From positions 124,001 to 188,000 of the forward strand of contig NZ_JACIDI010000004.1 in NCBI RefSeq assembly GCF_014196225.1: 64,000 nt of DNA, read 5' to 3'. This DNA is from Bacteroides pyogenes. GTDB lineage: Bacteria; Bacteroidota; Bacteroidia; Bacteroidales; Bacteroidaceae. Below the pieces are notes generated by a model. That model saw only the letters and a program-made list of their open reading frames with translations. It searched no databases and was not told the origin of the DNA. The translations under genes were made by a program, and so were the position numbers. Positions 47,825-56,947 of the stretch are shown here, in pieces (position 1 is the first letter of the stretch; each line of letters starts with the position of its first letter).

Positions 47825-48562
47825 TCATTCTCTTTTGGTGCAAATGATTTGATTGCCAAACTCCAGATTGATGCGTGAATACTTGTTCCACCCTACTTGG
47901 TTGAGACCTTTTTCATAGAATATCTTCAGCCTGTCCAGTTTGTTCTCAAAGTTCTCCATTTTTCCGAGATAAATTAGATGGTCGCCTACACGGGGCACCA
48001 ATTCGATTCCGTGGTTGGGCAGAACATTTATTTGTTCTATCTGTGCATCCCAGAACTTATTGTTTTGCAAAAATACACCAAACTTATATAAATCCCTCAT
48101 TGCAAACGACTTTTCTACATTTCCGGTCACAATTGCCAAATGGGCGACGCATTTCGCTTCCAACGGCATGATTTTTCCTTTGTTGTCTATGTAGTAATTT
48201 TCGCCGTTCGCGCTCATTACACGAAGGATGGGGATTCGTTGCGTTACTTCCACACATACCTTTCCGCTGGGGGTTTTATAGCATTCCGCTTCGTCAATTA
48301 ACGGGTGTTTGCCCAATTCGCGCTCCAGCGATTTGGTGGAAATGCTTTTCATCTGTTTCCCGATGGGATAAATGCCTTTGCGTTCAAGGATTCCTTGTAA
48401 CTCTCCTTTTGTTATAAAACCAGCATAGGCCGTATCCTTGATGACCAACTCCATATCGCGGCAGGTCTGATGGACAGGTTTGCGGTTGAAAGCAGTCACG
48501 GCTATACCTAAATAAGCCATAAGCGCTAATATGACAATGAATAGAAGGATTCTCTTGACCAT
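47825..48562 (-). CDS. ftsQ: Cell division protein FtsQ
   Basis: A 245-residue single-pass protein: residues 4-24 (RILLFIVILALMAYLGIAVT) are the membrane anchor. The POTRA-like part and beta domain follow (DTAYAGFITKGELQGILERK, YKTPSGKVCVEVTQRIPILR). Poorly conserved in sequence, but position between murC and ftsA supports it. It links the FtsZ ring with septal wall synthesis. Confidence 0.85.
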   Translation of the reverse strand: MVKRILLFIVILALMAYLGIAVTAFNRKPVHQTCRDMELVIKDTAYAGFITKGELQGILERKGIYPIGKQMKSISTKSLERELGKHPLIDEAECYKTPSGKVCVEVTQRIPILRVMSANGENYYIDNKGKIMPLEAKCVAHLAIVTGNVEKSFAMRDLYKFGVFLQNNKFWDAQIEQINVLPNHGIELVPRVGDHLIYLGKMENFENKLDRLKIFYEKGLNQVGWNKYSRINLEFGNQIICTKRE

Positions 48563-48667
48563 TATTTTTCTCGTTTTTGTTTTTTCAATAAGCTAATGCG
48601 TTCTGAAGAGTTGGCTGCGAGTACAAGTTGCACCATTTGTTTCCGGACTCTTCATTCTTCCTTCGTC

Positions 48668-50071
48668 TTATGAACTCACTTCTTTATTTTCTTGTCCCTT
48701 TGTCAGTTCATTTACTATTTCGGGTACATAATTGTCTATGTCTCCGGCTCCCAAAGTAATCAAAACTTCAATCTGTTTTGTTCTTAGCAGACCCGGTATC
48801 TCTTCTTTCTTACACAAGCTCTTTTCAATTCCCGGGCGAAGGTTGTCGTAGATAAGGCGGCTGCTTACACCCGGTATGGGAGTTTCGCGTGCCGGATAAA
48901 TATCTGTGAGGATGACCTCGTCAAGCAGAGATAAACTATCTGCGAAATCCTCGTAGAAATCGCGTGTGCGTGTGTACAAATGAGGTTGAAAGATGGCTGT
49001 GATCTTTTTATCCTTATACAGCTCGCGGATCGAGAGCACACTTTGTTTTATTTCCGAAGGATGATGAGCGTAATCGCTGAGGAATACAAGCCGGTCGTTC
49101 TTTATCTTGAAGTCGAACCTGCGGTCTACCCCTCGGAAATTGCCCATTCCCTGTTTGATTTCTTCGTCGGTGGCTCCGTTCAGGTTAGCCAATGCCATAG
49201 CAGCTACCCCGTTCTCTATATTGATGCTTACGGGCACTCCCAATTGAATGTCGTTGATACGGGTATCCGGCGCTACGAAATCTATAAAGATTTCACCGTT
49301 CCCTATGCGGATGTTTTCGGCATGAAAGTCTCCTTCGTCACGCGAGTACGTGTACACGCGTACGCCGTCGTTTACTTTAGGTTGCAGTGATATCCCTTTG
49401 CGGATGATTAAGGCGCCTCCCGGTTGGATGAGACTTGTGTAATGCTCGAAACTCTTCAGATAGGCTTCCGCTGTTCCGTAAATATCGAGATGGTCGGGGT
49501 CGGTGGAAGTAACGACCGACATGTAAGGAGAAAGCCAATGGAAAGAGCGGTCGAACTCATCTGCCTCGATCACTGTGTAAGGGCTTTCTTGTGAAAGCAA
49601 CAGGTTGGTTACGTAATTCTTTGATATTCCTCCGAGGAAAGCCGTGCATCCCACATGCGACTGATGCAATAAATGCGCAGCCATGCTCGAAGTGGTGGTC
49701 TTTCCGTGTGTACCTGCCACACATAAGGCCTTGCTCGAGTGAGTAATCGTTCCCAATACCTGGGCACGCTTCTGTATCTCGAATCCGTTGCTGCGGAAAT
49801 ACGTCAGCTCTGCATGGTCTTCCGGAACGGCAGGTGTCAATACGACCAATGTACTTTTTTTATTCCTGCATGCCTGAGGAATCAAATCGACATTCTCTTC
49901 ATAATGTATTTGTGCGCCCTCCGCGATAAGCTCTTCTGTCAGAGGGGTAGCGGTCCGGTCGTATCCTGCCACCGTTTTTCCTTTGGAAAGGAAATAACGT
50001 ACAAGCGCACTCATGCCGATCCCTCCCGCACCTACAAAATAAACTGATTCTATGGTTTCAATATTCATCAA
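48668..50071 (-). CDS. murC: UDP-N-acetylmuramate-L-alanine ligase MurC
   Basis: A 467-residue Mur ligase. It has the N-terminal VYFVGAGGIGMSALVRYFLS, ATP site VAGTHGKTTTSSMAAHLLHQ, then EADEFDRSFHWL and DYAHHPSEI. It adds L-alanine to UDP-MurNAc, the first peptide step of peptidoglycan synthesis. The start is an ATG-ATG pair (MMN). Lies between murG and ftsQ. Confidence 0.96.
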   Translation of the reverse strand: MMNIETIESVYFVGAGGIGMSALVRYFLSKGKTVAGYDRTATPLTEELIAEGAQIHYEENVDLIPQACRNKKSTLVVLTPAVPEDHAELTYFRSNGFEIQKRAQVLGTITHSSKALCVAGTHGKTTTSSMAAHLLHQSHVGCTAFLGGISKNYVTNLLLSQESPYTVIEADEFDRSFHWLSPYMSVVTSTDPDHLDIYGTAEAYLKSFEHYTSLIQPGGALIIRKGISLQPKVNDGVRVYTYSRDEGDFHAENIRIGNGEIFIDFVAPDTRINDIQLGVPVSINIENGVAAMALANLNGATDEEIKQGMGNFRGVDRRFDFKIKNDRLVFLSDYAHHPSEIKQSVLSIRELYKDKKITAIFQPHLYTRTRDFYEDFADSLSLLDEVILTDIYPARETPIPGVSSRLIYDNLRPGIEKSLCKKEEIPGLLRTKQIEVLITLGAGDIDNYVPEIVNELTKGQENKEVSS

Positions 50072-50181
50072 TGAATTTATTCTTTTTATAATTAAACTTT
50101 TTATTTGCTGAAGCTCGCAAGGCTTATTTCATCACGTTTTCAGATTCCATTGCTGTCGAACCGGAAGTTGTGCCTTTTGTA

Positions 50182-51357
50182 TCATCTGTCGCGCCGTTCT
50201 GCCAGTTTCAGTACTTCCTGTGCAATGATTCGTGCAGAATCGGGTAGCGCCAACCGGGCAATGTTTTCGCTCAGCTCTTTCAGTTTCCGCTCGTTGTTCA
50301 CTGCGATCACTGCCGTTTCTATCAGCTTCTGTTCGGCATCGCTGTCTTTTACGTAGATGGCAGCTTCTTTATTCACCAGTGCCAATGCGTTTTGTGTCTG
50401 GTGATCTTCGGCTACATTGGGTGAAGGAACCAGAATTACGGGTTTGTGCAGCAGGCAGAACTCTGAAATAGATCCGGCGCCTGCGCGGGAGATAACCAAG
50501 TCGGCCGCAGCGTATGCTGCTGCCATGTCCTTGATGAAGTCCGTTATATGAAGGTTAGCTATTTCTCCGGCTTCTTGCACCGTTTTCATCACTTGCGGAT
50601 AATAATATTTTCCGGTTTGCCATATAAACTGAACCTCTTTGTTTGCCCGAATCTTCTCCAATCCGGCGGTTAAAGTCCGGTTGAACGTTCCCGCTCCCAG
50701 ACTGCCTCCTACAATCAATATGGTCTTTTTCCCCGGTGTCAATCCGAAAGAGCGCAACGCGTCTTCTTTCAGCGGCATGTCTTTTGTCAGGTTTTGCCGC
50801 ACAGGATTCCCGGTCATGATGATTTTATCCGCAGGGAAAAACTTTTCCATCCCCTCATAGGCTACACATATCTTTTTAGCTTTCTGTGCCAGCAACTTAT
50901 TGGTTACTCCGGCGTAAGAGTTTTGCTCCTGAATGAGTGTGGGCACTCCCATCATTCCGGCCGTTTTCAATGTCGGACCGCTGGCGTATCCTCCTACTCC
51001 TACCGCTACTTGCGGGCGAAAGTTCTTAATAATTTTCCGTGCCCTCCACTGGCTACGTACCAATTTGAACAGTACGCCCACATTTTTCCATAGATGTTTC
51101 CGGTCGAAGCCGGCAACCGGCAGCCCGATGATTTCGTATCCGGCATCCGGAACCCGCTGCATTTCCATGCGTCCTTCGGCTCCTACAAAAAGGATTTTGG
51201 CATTCGGACGCAACTCCATGATGGCGTTCGCGATGGATATCGCCGGAAAGATATGTCCTCCTGTGCCGCCACCACTGATAATGATCCGGAGATCGGCTCC
51301 GTCATTACTTAATGGCGAAGCCGGGTTATGATTGTTTTCGCACTTGTTCATACACAC
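50182..51357 (-). CDS. murG: Lipid II synthase MurG
   Basis: A 391-residue GT28 glycosyltransferase: RIIISGGGTGGHIFPAISIA, GVGGYASGPTLKTAGMMG, ILIVGGSLGAGTFNRTLTAG, VISRAGAGSISEFCLLHKPV, PSPNVAEDHQTQNAL. It transfers GlcNAc from UDP-GlcNAc to lipid I at the inner face of the membrane. Start 51357 or the in-frame ATG at 51351. Between ftsW and murC. Confidence 0.95.
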   Translation of the reverse strand: MCMNKCENNHNPASPLSNDGADLRIIISGGGTGGHIFPAISIANAIMELRPNAKILFVGAEGRMEMQRVPDAGYEIIGLPVAGFDRKHLWKNVGVLFKLVRSQWRARKIIKNFRPQVAVGVGGYASGPTLKTAGMMGVPTLIQEQNSYAGVTNKLLAQKAKKICVAYEGMEKFFPADKIIMTGNPVRQNLTKDMPLKEDALRSFGLTPGKKTILIVGGSLGAGTFNRTLTAGLEKIRANKEVQFIWQTGKYYYPQVMKTVQEAGEIANLHITDFIKDMAAAYAAADLVISRAGAGSISEFCLLHKPVILVPSPNVAEDHQTQNALALVNKEAAIYVKDSDAEQKLIETAVIAVNNERKLKELSENIARLALPDSARIIAQEVLKLAERRDR

Positions 51358-51393
51358 TATATATTATATAGGTTTATTTTTAGTTTAGGCACT

Positions 51394-52689
51394 TTATTCA
51401 AACTTCGAATCGTTATTCAGCATTTCCGAAGTAGGTTCCACAGCGGTTTGCGCTTGCGATTCTGCCGTACCGGCTTCTATCTGCATCTGTATCTGGGCGT
51501 CGTGCGCCTTCTGTTCTTCCAATCGGGCTGTATACCGGCTTATACTCAGAATCATTCCGATATATGCGCAATTGATTAATGTACTTGTCCCACCTTTACT
51601 TATTAAAGGCAGGGGTTGTCCGGTTACCGGGAACAAGCCGACGGCAACCATCATGTTCAATATGGCTTGCGATACCAGTAATAAGGCAATTCCCATGACC
51701 AGAAAAGCAGGGAACGTACGGTCGCACTTTTGGGCGATTCGCCCGGCGCGTATCAATAACCACAGATAGAGGAAAACGACAAATATCCCTCCGATCAACC
51801 CCATCTCTTCAATTACAATGGCGAATATGAAGTCGGAGAAAGCCTGACTCAGGAAATCGCGTTGTATAGAGTTGCCCGGCCCTTTGCCTACTACATTGCT
51901 GGTGGCAATGGCAATGCGGGCATGCGCAATTTGCCCGTCCTTGTCGATATCGAATCTGGCTGCGGGAACTTCTTCTTTGTCGAAGAAGCCTTTGATACGG
52001 TTCTGCCATGTTTCCAACCGGTGAAGACCGGGAGTGTTGTGCAATGTTTTCGCGGGAATGGCTACTACGGTCCCTACGCCGATGGCTCCTATCAATACGA
52101 TTCCCCCTACCAGTAATAAGAGTTTTTTGGCAGCCACTCTTCCGATAAACATCATGATGAACACTACGCCGAATAGTAACATTGCGGTGGAGAGATTTTC
52201 AGGCGCAATCAGCAGAAGAGCGATTCCGGTGATGATCATAATGTACTTGAATGCTTTGGGGTTGGCCCCTTCGTCATCCTGCCGCTTTGAAAGGATGAAG
52301 GAAACGGCTATGATAATAGCCATCTTTGCCAGCTCCGACGGTTGAAACTGCACTCCCATAAATGTCATCCAGCGGGCGGCTCCGTTCACACGGTCACCCG
52401 TAACAATACCCATTATGGTAACGAAAGCCAATAGAAGTAATGAGATCGGATATAAGAACACAGGAAATACCTGAAACCATTTGTATGGAATATTGTGCAT
52501 CAGCACCACCAACACGGCGCCTACCATCAGAATTACGGAATGCTGTGTGATTGGGCCCCAATGGTCGCCGCTTTTGTAAGTCAGTGTAGACGCGGCAGAA
52601 AACACCTCGACAATGGAAATCAGACAGAGACAGAGGAAAATGATCCAAATCACTTTGTCTCCTTTGAATATGTTTTTTAATAGATCCAC
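51394..52689 (-). CDS. ftsW: Septal peptidoglycan polymerase FtsW
   Basis: A 431-residue SEDS-family protein with about ten membrane helices: IWIIFLCLCLISIVEVFSAA, FQPSELAKMAIIIAVSFILS, SDFIFAIVIEEMGLIGGIFV, FPVTGQPLPLISKGGTS. It polymerises glycan strands with its partner penicillin-binding protein at the septum. The Q/A/E-rich cytosolic tail (AHDAQIQMQIEAGTAES) is longer than in E. coli. Between murD and murG. Confidence 0.95.
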   Translation of the reverse strand: MDLLKNIFKGDKVIWIIFLCLCLISIVEVFSAASTLTYKSGDHWGPITQHSVILMVGAVLVVLMHNIPYKWFQVFPVFLYPISLLLLAFVTIMGIVTGDRVNGAARWMTFMGVQFQPSELAKMAIIIAVSFILSKRQDDEGANPKAFKYIMIITGIALLLIAPENLSTAMLLFGVVFIMMFIGRVAAKKLLLLVGGIVLIGAIGVGTVVAIPAKTLHNTPGLHRLETWQNRIKGFFDKEEVPAARFDIDKDGQIAHARIAIATSNVVGKGPGNSIQRDFLSQAFSDFIFAIVIEEMGLIGGIFVVFLYLWLLIRAGRIAQKCDRTFPAFLVMGIALLLVSQAILNMMVAVGLFPVTGQPLPLISKGGTSTLINCAYIGMILSISRYTARLEEQKAHDAQIQMQIEAGTAESQAQTAVEPTSEMLNNDSKFE

Positions 52690-52714
52690 GTTTTTACTGA
52701 TTTAATGGTTGTTA

Positions 52715-54082
52715 TTAAAGTTCTCTTACGTATTTCTTGAACTGGTCTCCACGATCTTCGTAGCTATCGAACAGATCGAATGAAGCGCAGCAAGGGCTCA
52801 ATAGAACGGTCTCTCCTTTTTTAGCGAGCTTGTAGGCCGCCTCTACCGCATCCTTCATTCCGGTTTGTATGTCGGCTACCGGAAGTCCGAGGCGGTCGAA
52901 GAATTCGTGCAGTTTTTCGTTATGGAGTCCCAGATATACCAGTGCGGAGCATTTTTCCCGCACCATATCTTCGATCTCGGAATAATCGTTCCCCTTATCC
53001 TTTCCGCCGATGATCAGGACTACCTTGGTCGTCATGCTTTGAAGAGCGTACCAACAGGAATTTACGTTGGTTGCTTTCGAGTCGTTTATAAAATCGATGC
53101 CGCGTACGCGGGCGACTTTCTCCAACCGATGTTCTACACCTTTAAAATCGGAAAGCGCCTTACGTATATTCTCTTTCGTAATACCTGCCAGATTAGCCGA
53201 AATACCGGCGGCCAAAGAGTTGTATAGATTGTGTTGCCCCGTAAGTGCCAGCTCTTCCTGCTCCATGTTGAATGCAATAGGCTCGGTTATTTTCACTTCA
53301 TTGTCTTCCACATAGGCGATGGCTCCTTCCTCTTTGACTGCGGCAAATGGATAAAGATGGGCTTGCAATCCGTGTTTGGCCAACTCTTGCTTGATGATCG
53401 GGTCGTCGTTCCAGAATATAAAGGCATCATCGGAGGTCTGGTTTTGGGTGATGCGGAATTTGGCGTCAATGTAGTTCTGCATGCAGTGATCATACCGGTC
53501 CAGATGATCGGGGGTGATATTCATCAGTACGGCTATGTTGGCGCGGAAATTATACATATTGTCCAACTGAAACGAACTCAATTCGATAATGTAGTAGTCA
53601 TGTTCTTCTTCGGCTACTTGCAGAGCCAGGCTCTTGCCGATGTTTCCTGCGAGACCGACATTGAGCCCTGCACTCTTGAAAATATGATAGATCAATGAAG
53701 TTGTCGTTGTTTTCCCGTTTGACCCGGTAATGCAAATCATTTTCGCGTCCGTATAGCGCCCGGCGAACTCAATTTCGGAAATAACGGGGATGCCCTGAGA
53801 CTTCAGTTTACGAATTAAAGGAGCGTCGTTTGGAATTCCGGGACTCTTAATCACCTCATCAGCATTTAGAATCAATTCTTCGGAATGATGCCTCTCTTCC
53901 CAAGCAATCCCGTGGTTGTCCAGTAACTCTTTGTATCTGGCTTTGATGGACGATGTGTCTGAAACAAAAGTATCGAACCCTTTCGTTTGGGCAAGTACGG
54001 CTGCACCGGCGCCGCTTTCACCCGCTCCTAAGACGACTATCCGCTGTTTCTTTGCTTCCTTTTCTGTATTTCCTGTATTCAT
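52715..54082 (-). CDS. murD: UDP-N-acetylmuramoylalanine-D-glutamate ligase MurD
   Basis: A 455-residue Mur ligase: IVVLGAGESGAGAAVLAQTK, ATP site CITGSNGKTTTTSLIYHIFK, IELSSFQLDNMYNFRANIAV, HRLEKVARVRGIDFINDSKA, LLSPCCASFDLFDSYEDRGD. It adds D-glutamate to UDP-MurNAc-L-Ala. 25 nt after mraY. Confidence 0.96.
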   Translation of the reverse strand: MNTGNTEKEAKKQRIVVLGAGESGAGAAVLAQTKGFDTFVSDTSSIKARYKELLDNHGIAWEERHHSEELILNADEVIKSPGIPNDAPLIRKLKSQGIPVISEIEFAGRYTDAKMICITGSNGKTTTTSLIYHIFKSAGLNVGLAGNIGKSLALQVAEEEHDYYIIELSSFQLDNMYNFRANIAVLMNITPDHLDRYDHCMQNYIDAKFRITQNQTSDDAFIFWNDDPIIKQELAKHGLQAHLYPFAAVKEEGAIAYVEDNEVKITEPIAFNMEQEELALTGQHNLYNSLAAGISANLAGITKENIRKALSDFKGVEHRLEKVARVRGIDFINDSKATNVNSCWYALQSMTTKVVLIIGGKDKGNDYSEIEDMVREKCSALVYLGLHNEKLHEFFDRLGLPVADIQTGMKDAVEAAYKLAKKGETVLLSPCCASFDLFDSYEDRGDQFKKYVREL

Positions 54083-54107
54083 CTGAAAGCTTTCTTATAT
54101 GATTCTT

Positions 54108-55376
54108 TTATCTAATCTTCAATGTAATAATGGTTATGGCTGCCAGCACGATGGTTGCGATCCAGAAACGTACGGTAATCTTCGATTCGTGGAATAGCTT
54201 GTTCGGTCCGGTGAATTTGACGGAGCATCCTGATTCCACCAGATCCATCGATGTCCGGAAGTGGTCGTGGATGGGCGTCCGTTTAAACAATCGTTGTTTT
54301 ACTCCTTTCCGTTTGCCTGCTTTGTAATAGTATCGTTGCAGGATGACTGAAAGATTCTCCGCCAGAAACACTCCGCATAAAATGGGGATGAGCAGTTCTT
54401 TATGGATGATGATGGCGAATACGGCGATGATCCCTCCGATGGTCAGACTACCGGTATCTCCCATGAAAACCTGTGCCGGATAAGCATTGTACCACAAGAA
54501 ACCTATCAAAGCTCCGATAAAGGCACAGATGTAGATAACCAGCTCCTCTGTGCCCGGAATATACATGATATTGAGGTAACTGGCAAACTCGATGTGTGAA
54601 GACACGTATGCCAGTATTCCCAGCGTAGCCCCTATGATTGCCGAGTTTCCGGCAGCCATTCCGTCCATACCGTCGTTCAGATTGGCGCCGTTCGAAACTG
54701 CGGTTACGACAAATATGGTGATGATGACAAACAATACCCATCCTGCAGTTTGCGCGTGATCGCCCATGAAAGCAACCAGGTCTGCATAGTCGAGGTTGTT
54801 GTTTTTGAAGAAAGGAATGGTGGTTTTTGTCGATTTTAAATCATTGGTTCCATGTATCACCTCCATTTCTTGCCCGGGATGATGGACTTCTATATTTTCA
54901 CGGATAACCACATCGGGACTTAGGTACAGAGTAAGCCCTACGATGAGTCCCAACCCTACTTGACCGATGACCTTGAACTTACCATGCAGCCCTTCTTTGT
55001 CTTTTTTGAATATTTTGATATAATCGTCAGCAAATCCGAGTGATCCCAGCCATACGGTCGTAATGAGCATCAGCAGCATATACACATTGTGCAACTTCCC
55101 CAACAAGAGGCAGGGGATAAGAATGGCTACAATGATGATGACACCCCCCATGCTCGGTACCCCCACCTTGTTGATTCCGAACGGGTCGATGGCAGCATCT
55201 CTTTGTGTTTCCGTAATCTGCTTTTTTTTTAGCAGATCGATAAACTTATCGCCCCAGATACTTGAAATAAGCAAAGCGAGGATGACCGCCATCAGCGCGC
55301 GGAACGAGGTGTAGCCGAACATTCCTGCGCCGGGAAAATTGAGCTTGTGTAGCCAGTCGAATAGGTAATATAACAT
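54108..55376 (-). CDS. mraY: Phospho-N-acetylmuramoyl-pentapeptide-transferase MraY
   Basis: A 422-residue membrane protein. It has GVPSMGGVIIIVAILIPCLL, GFADDYIKIFKKDKEGLHGK, SNGANLNDGMDGMAAGNSAI, YPAQVFMGDTGSLTIGGIIA and the RTPIHDHF loop. It makes lipid I from UDP-MurNAc-pentapeptide and undecaprenyl phosphate. An extra periplasmic or loop segment of about 60 residues (ENIEVHHPGQEMEVIHGTND) makes it longer than E. coli MraY. Between murE and murD; no murF lies between them, unlike in E. coli. Confidence 0.96.
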   Translation of the reverse strand: MLYYLFDWLHKLNFPGAGMFGYTSFRALMAVILALLISSIWGDKFIDLLKKKQITETQRDAAIDPFGINKVGVPSMGGVIIIVAILIPCLLLGKLHNVYMLLMLITTVWLGSLGFADDYIKIFKKDKEGLHGKFKVIGQVGLGLIVGLTLYLSPDVVIRENIEVHHPGQEMEVIHGTNDLKSTKTTIPFFKNNNLDYADLVAFMGDHAQTAGWVLFVIITIFVVTAVSNGANLNDGMDGMAAGNSAIIGATLGILAYVSSHIEFASYLNIMYIPGTEELVIYICAFIGALIGFLWYNAYPAQVFMGDTGSLTIGGIIAVFAIIIHKELLIPILCGVFLAENLSVILQRYYYKAGKRKGVKQRLFKRTPIHDHFRTSMDLVESGCSVKFTGPNKLFHESKITVRFWIATIVLAAITIITLKIR

Positions 55377-55411
55377 TTTGTTGCGTAATTATTAGTAGTT
55401 AATGCTGTTCA

Positions 55412-56863
55412 TTAACCGTTGAAACAGCTGATTAATATCTCTTTATCGTCGAAGTGATGTTTCACCCCTTTTATTTCCTGATAGTTCTCATGCCCTTTTC
55501 CGGCTACGAGTACCACATCTCCTTTCTCTACCAGCATGCAGGCGGTACGGATAGCTTCTTTCCGGTCGACGATGCTGATTGTCTTTTTCCTGTCTTCGGT
55601 ATCCAGTCCGGCAAGCATGTCGTTTATAATCTCTTGCGGATCTTCGAAACGCGGATTGTCGGATGTGATGATTACGCGATCGCTGTTTCTCACCGCCTCT
55701 TTTGCCATGATAGGGCGTTTCCCCTTATCGCGGTTGCCTCCCGCTCCGATTACTGTGATAACTTTTCCTTTCCCTTCAAGCACTCCGTGAATGGCGTTGA
55801 GCACATTTGCAAGAGCGTCCGGTGTATGCGCATAGTCCACGATGGCAGTGAACCCCTGCGGAGAGCGTATGGCCTCGAAACGTCCGGAAACCGGATGCAA
55901 CGTGCTGAGAGCAACGAGCACTTCTTCTTCTTTTTTACCCAAGAGAACCGCAGCGCCGAATACGGCCAGCAGGTTGGACGCATTGAATTTACCGATAAAC
56001 CGGACTGCTATTTCCTTGTTGTTGAAGTCGAGTAGCATTCCTTCGAAATGCGATTCCAATACTCTTCCTTTGAAGTCGCTGAGGCTTCTCAGTGAATAGG
56101 TGTATACTTTCGAACGCGTGTTTTGCGTCATCACCAATCCGTTCCTGTCGTCGAGATTGACGAGGCTGAACGCATCTTTCGGCATGTCGTCGAAGAACTT
56201 CTTCTTGGCTTTCAGATAGTTCTCCACTGTTTTGTGATAGTCGAGGTGGTCGCGGGTCAGGTTGGTGAAGATTCCTCCCGCAAATTTAAGTCCGCTGATG
56301 CGCTTTTGCGCGATGGCGTGCGAGCTCACTTCCATAAACACGTACTTGCACCCCTCGTCTGCCATTCGTCCCAGCAGGCGGTTCAAGGTAATGGGATCGG
56401 GGGTGGTATGCTCGGTTGGAATTGCCTCGTCGTCGATATAATTGCAAACCGTAGAAAGCAAGCCGACCTTATATCCGAAGTAACGAAACGTATTATATAA
56501 TAAGGTGGCGATTGTTGTCTTTCCGTTGGTTCCGGTCACGCCTACCAGTTCTATTTTCGAGGTAGGGTCGCCATAGAAGCATGTAGCCAGCTTGCCTGTA
56601 GCGTCTTCACTGTTTTTCACCTGAACATAGGTAACCCCTTCTTTACGGCTTTCCGGAATCTCTTCGCAGAGAATGGCAACCGCTCCTTTTGCAATGGCTG
56701 CCGCAATATAGGCATGCCCGTCGGTTTGTGTTCCGCGCATCGCCATGAACAGATGCCCGTCTTCTACCCGGCGGGAGTCGATATTGATTCCGGTGATTTC
56801 TATATTCGGATCTCCGGCTATTTGTACCGGTTGTATGGCTTTCAGTAATTCTTTTAATATCAT
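55412..56863 (-). CDS. murE: UDP-MurNAc-tripeptide ligase MurE
   Basis: A 483-residue Mur ligase. It has [23 protein letters not shown] site [20 protein letters not shown], and [20 protein letters not shown]. The DNPR motif marks addition of meso-diaminopimelate. The frame is open to 56911, but [10 protein letters not shown] at 56863 fits the family start. Between ftsI and mraY. Confidence 0.95.
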   Translation of the reverse strand: MILKELLKAIQPVQIAGDPNIEITGINIDSRRVEDGHLFMAMRGTQTDGHAYIAAAIAKGAVAILCEEIPESRKEGVTYVQVKNSEDATGKLATCFYGDPTSKIELVGVTGTNGKTTIATLLYNTFRYFGYKVGLLSTVCNYIDDEAIPTEHTTPDPITLNRLLGRMADEGCKYVFMEVSSHAIAQKRISGLKFAGGIFTNLTRDHLDYHKTVENYLKAKKKFFDDMPKDAFSLVNLDDRNGLVMTQNTRSKVYTYSLRSLSDFKGRVLESHFEGMLLDFNNKEIAVRFIGKFNASNLLAVFGAAVLLGKKEEEVLVALSTLHPVSGRFEAIRSPQGFTAIVDYAHTPDALANVLNAIHGVLEGKGKVITVIGAGGNRDKGKRPIMAKEAVRNSDRVIITSDNPRFEDPQEIINDMLAGLDTEDRKKTISIVDRKEAIRTACMLVEKGDVVLVAGKGHENYQEIKGVKHHFDDKEILISCFNG

Positions 56864-56947
56864 CTTTCCGATTTTATTTATATTTGGCGATATCCGGTTG
56901 ACCTGCCGCATTGCTTATTGTTCGGATGTATCAACCGGACTCTTTTT

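Noticed and set aside
54108..56863. Missing murF as a deletion in the division cluster
   Set aside because: From memory Bacteroides keeps murF elsewhere. The gene order here is otherwise normal, so I do not treat it as a loss.
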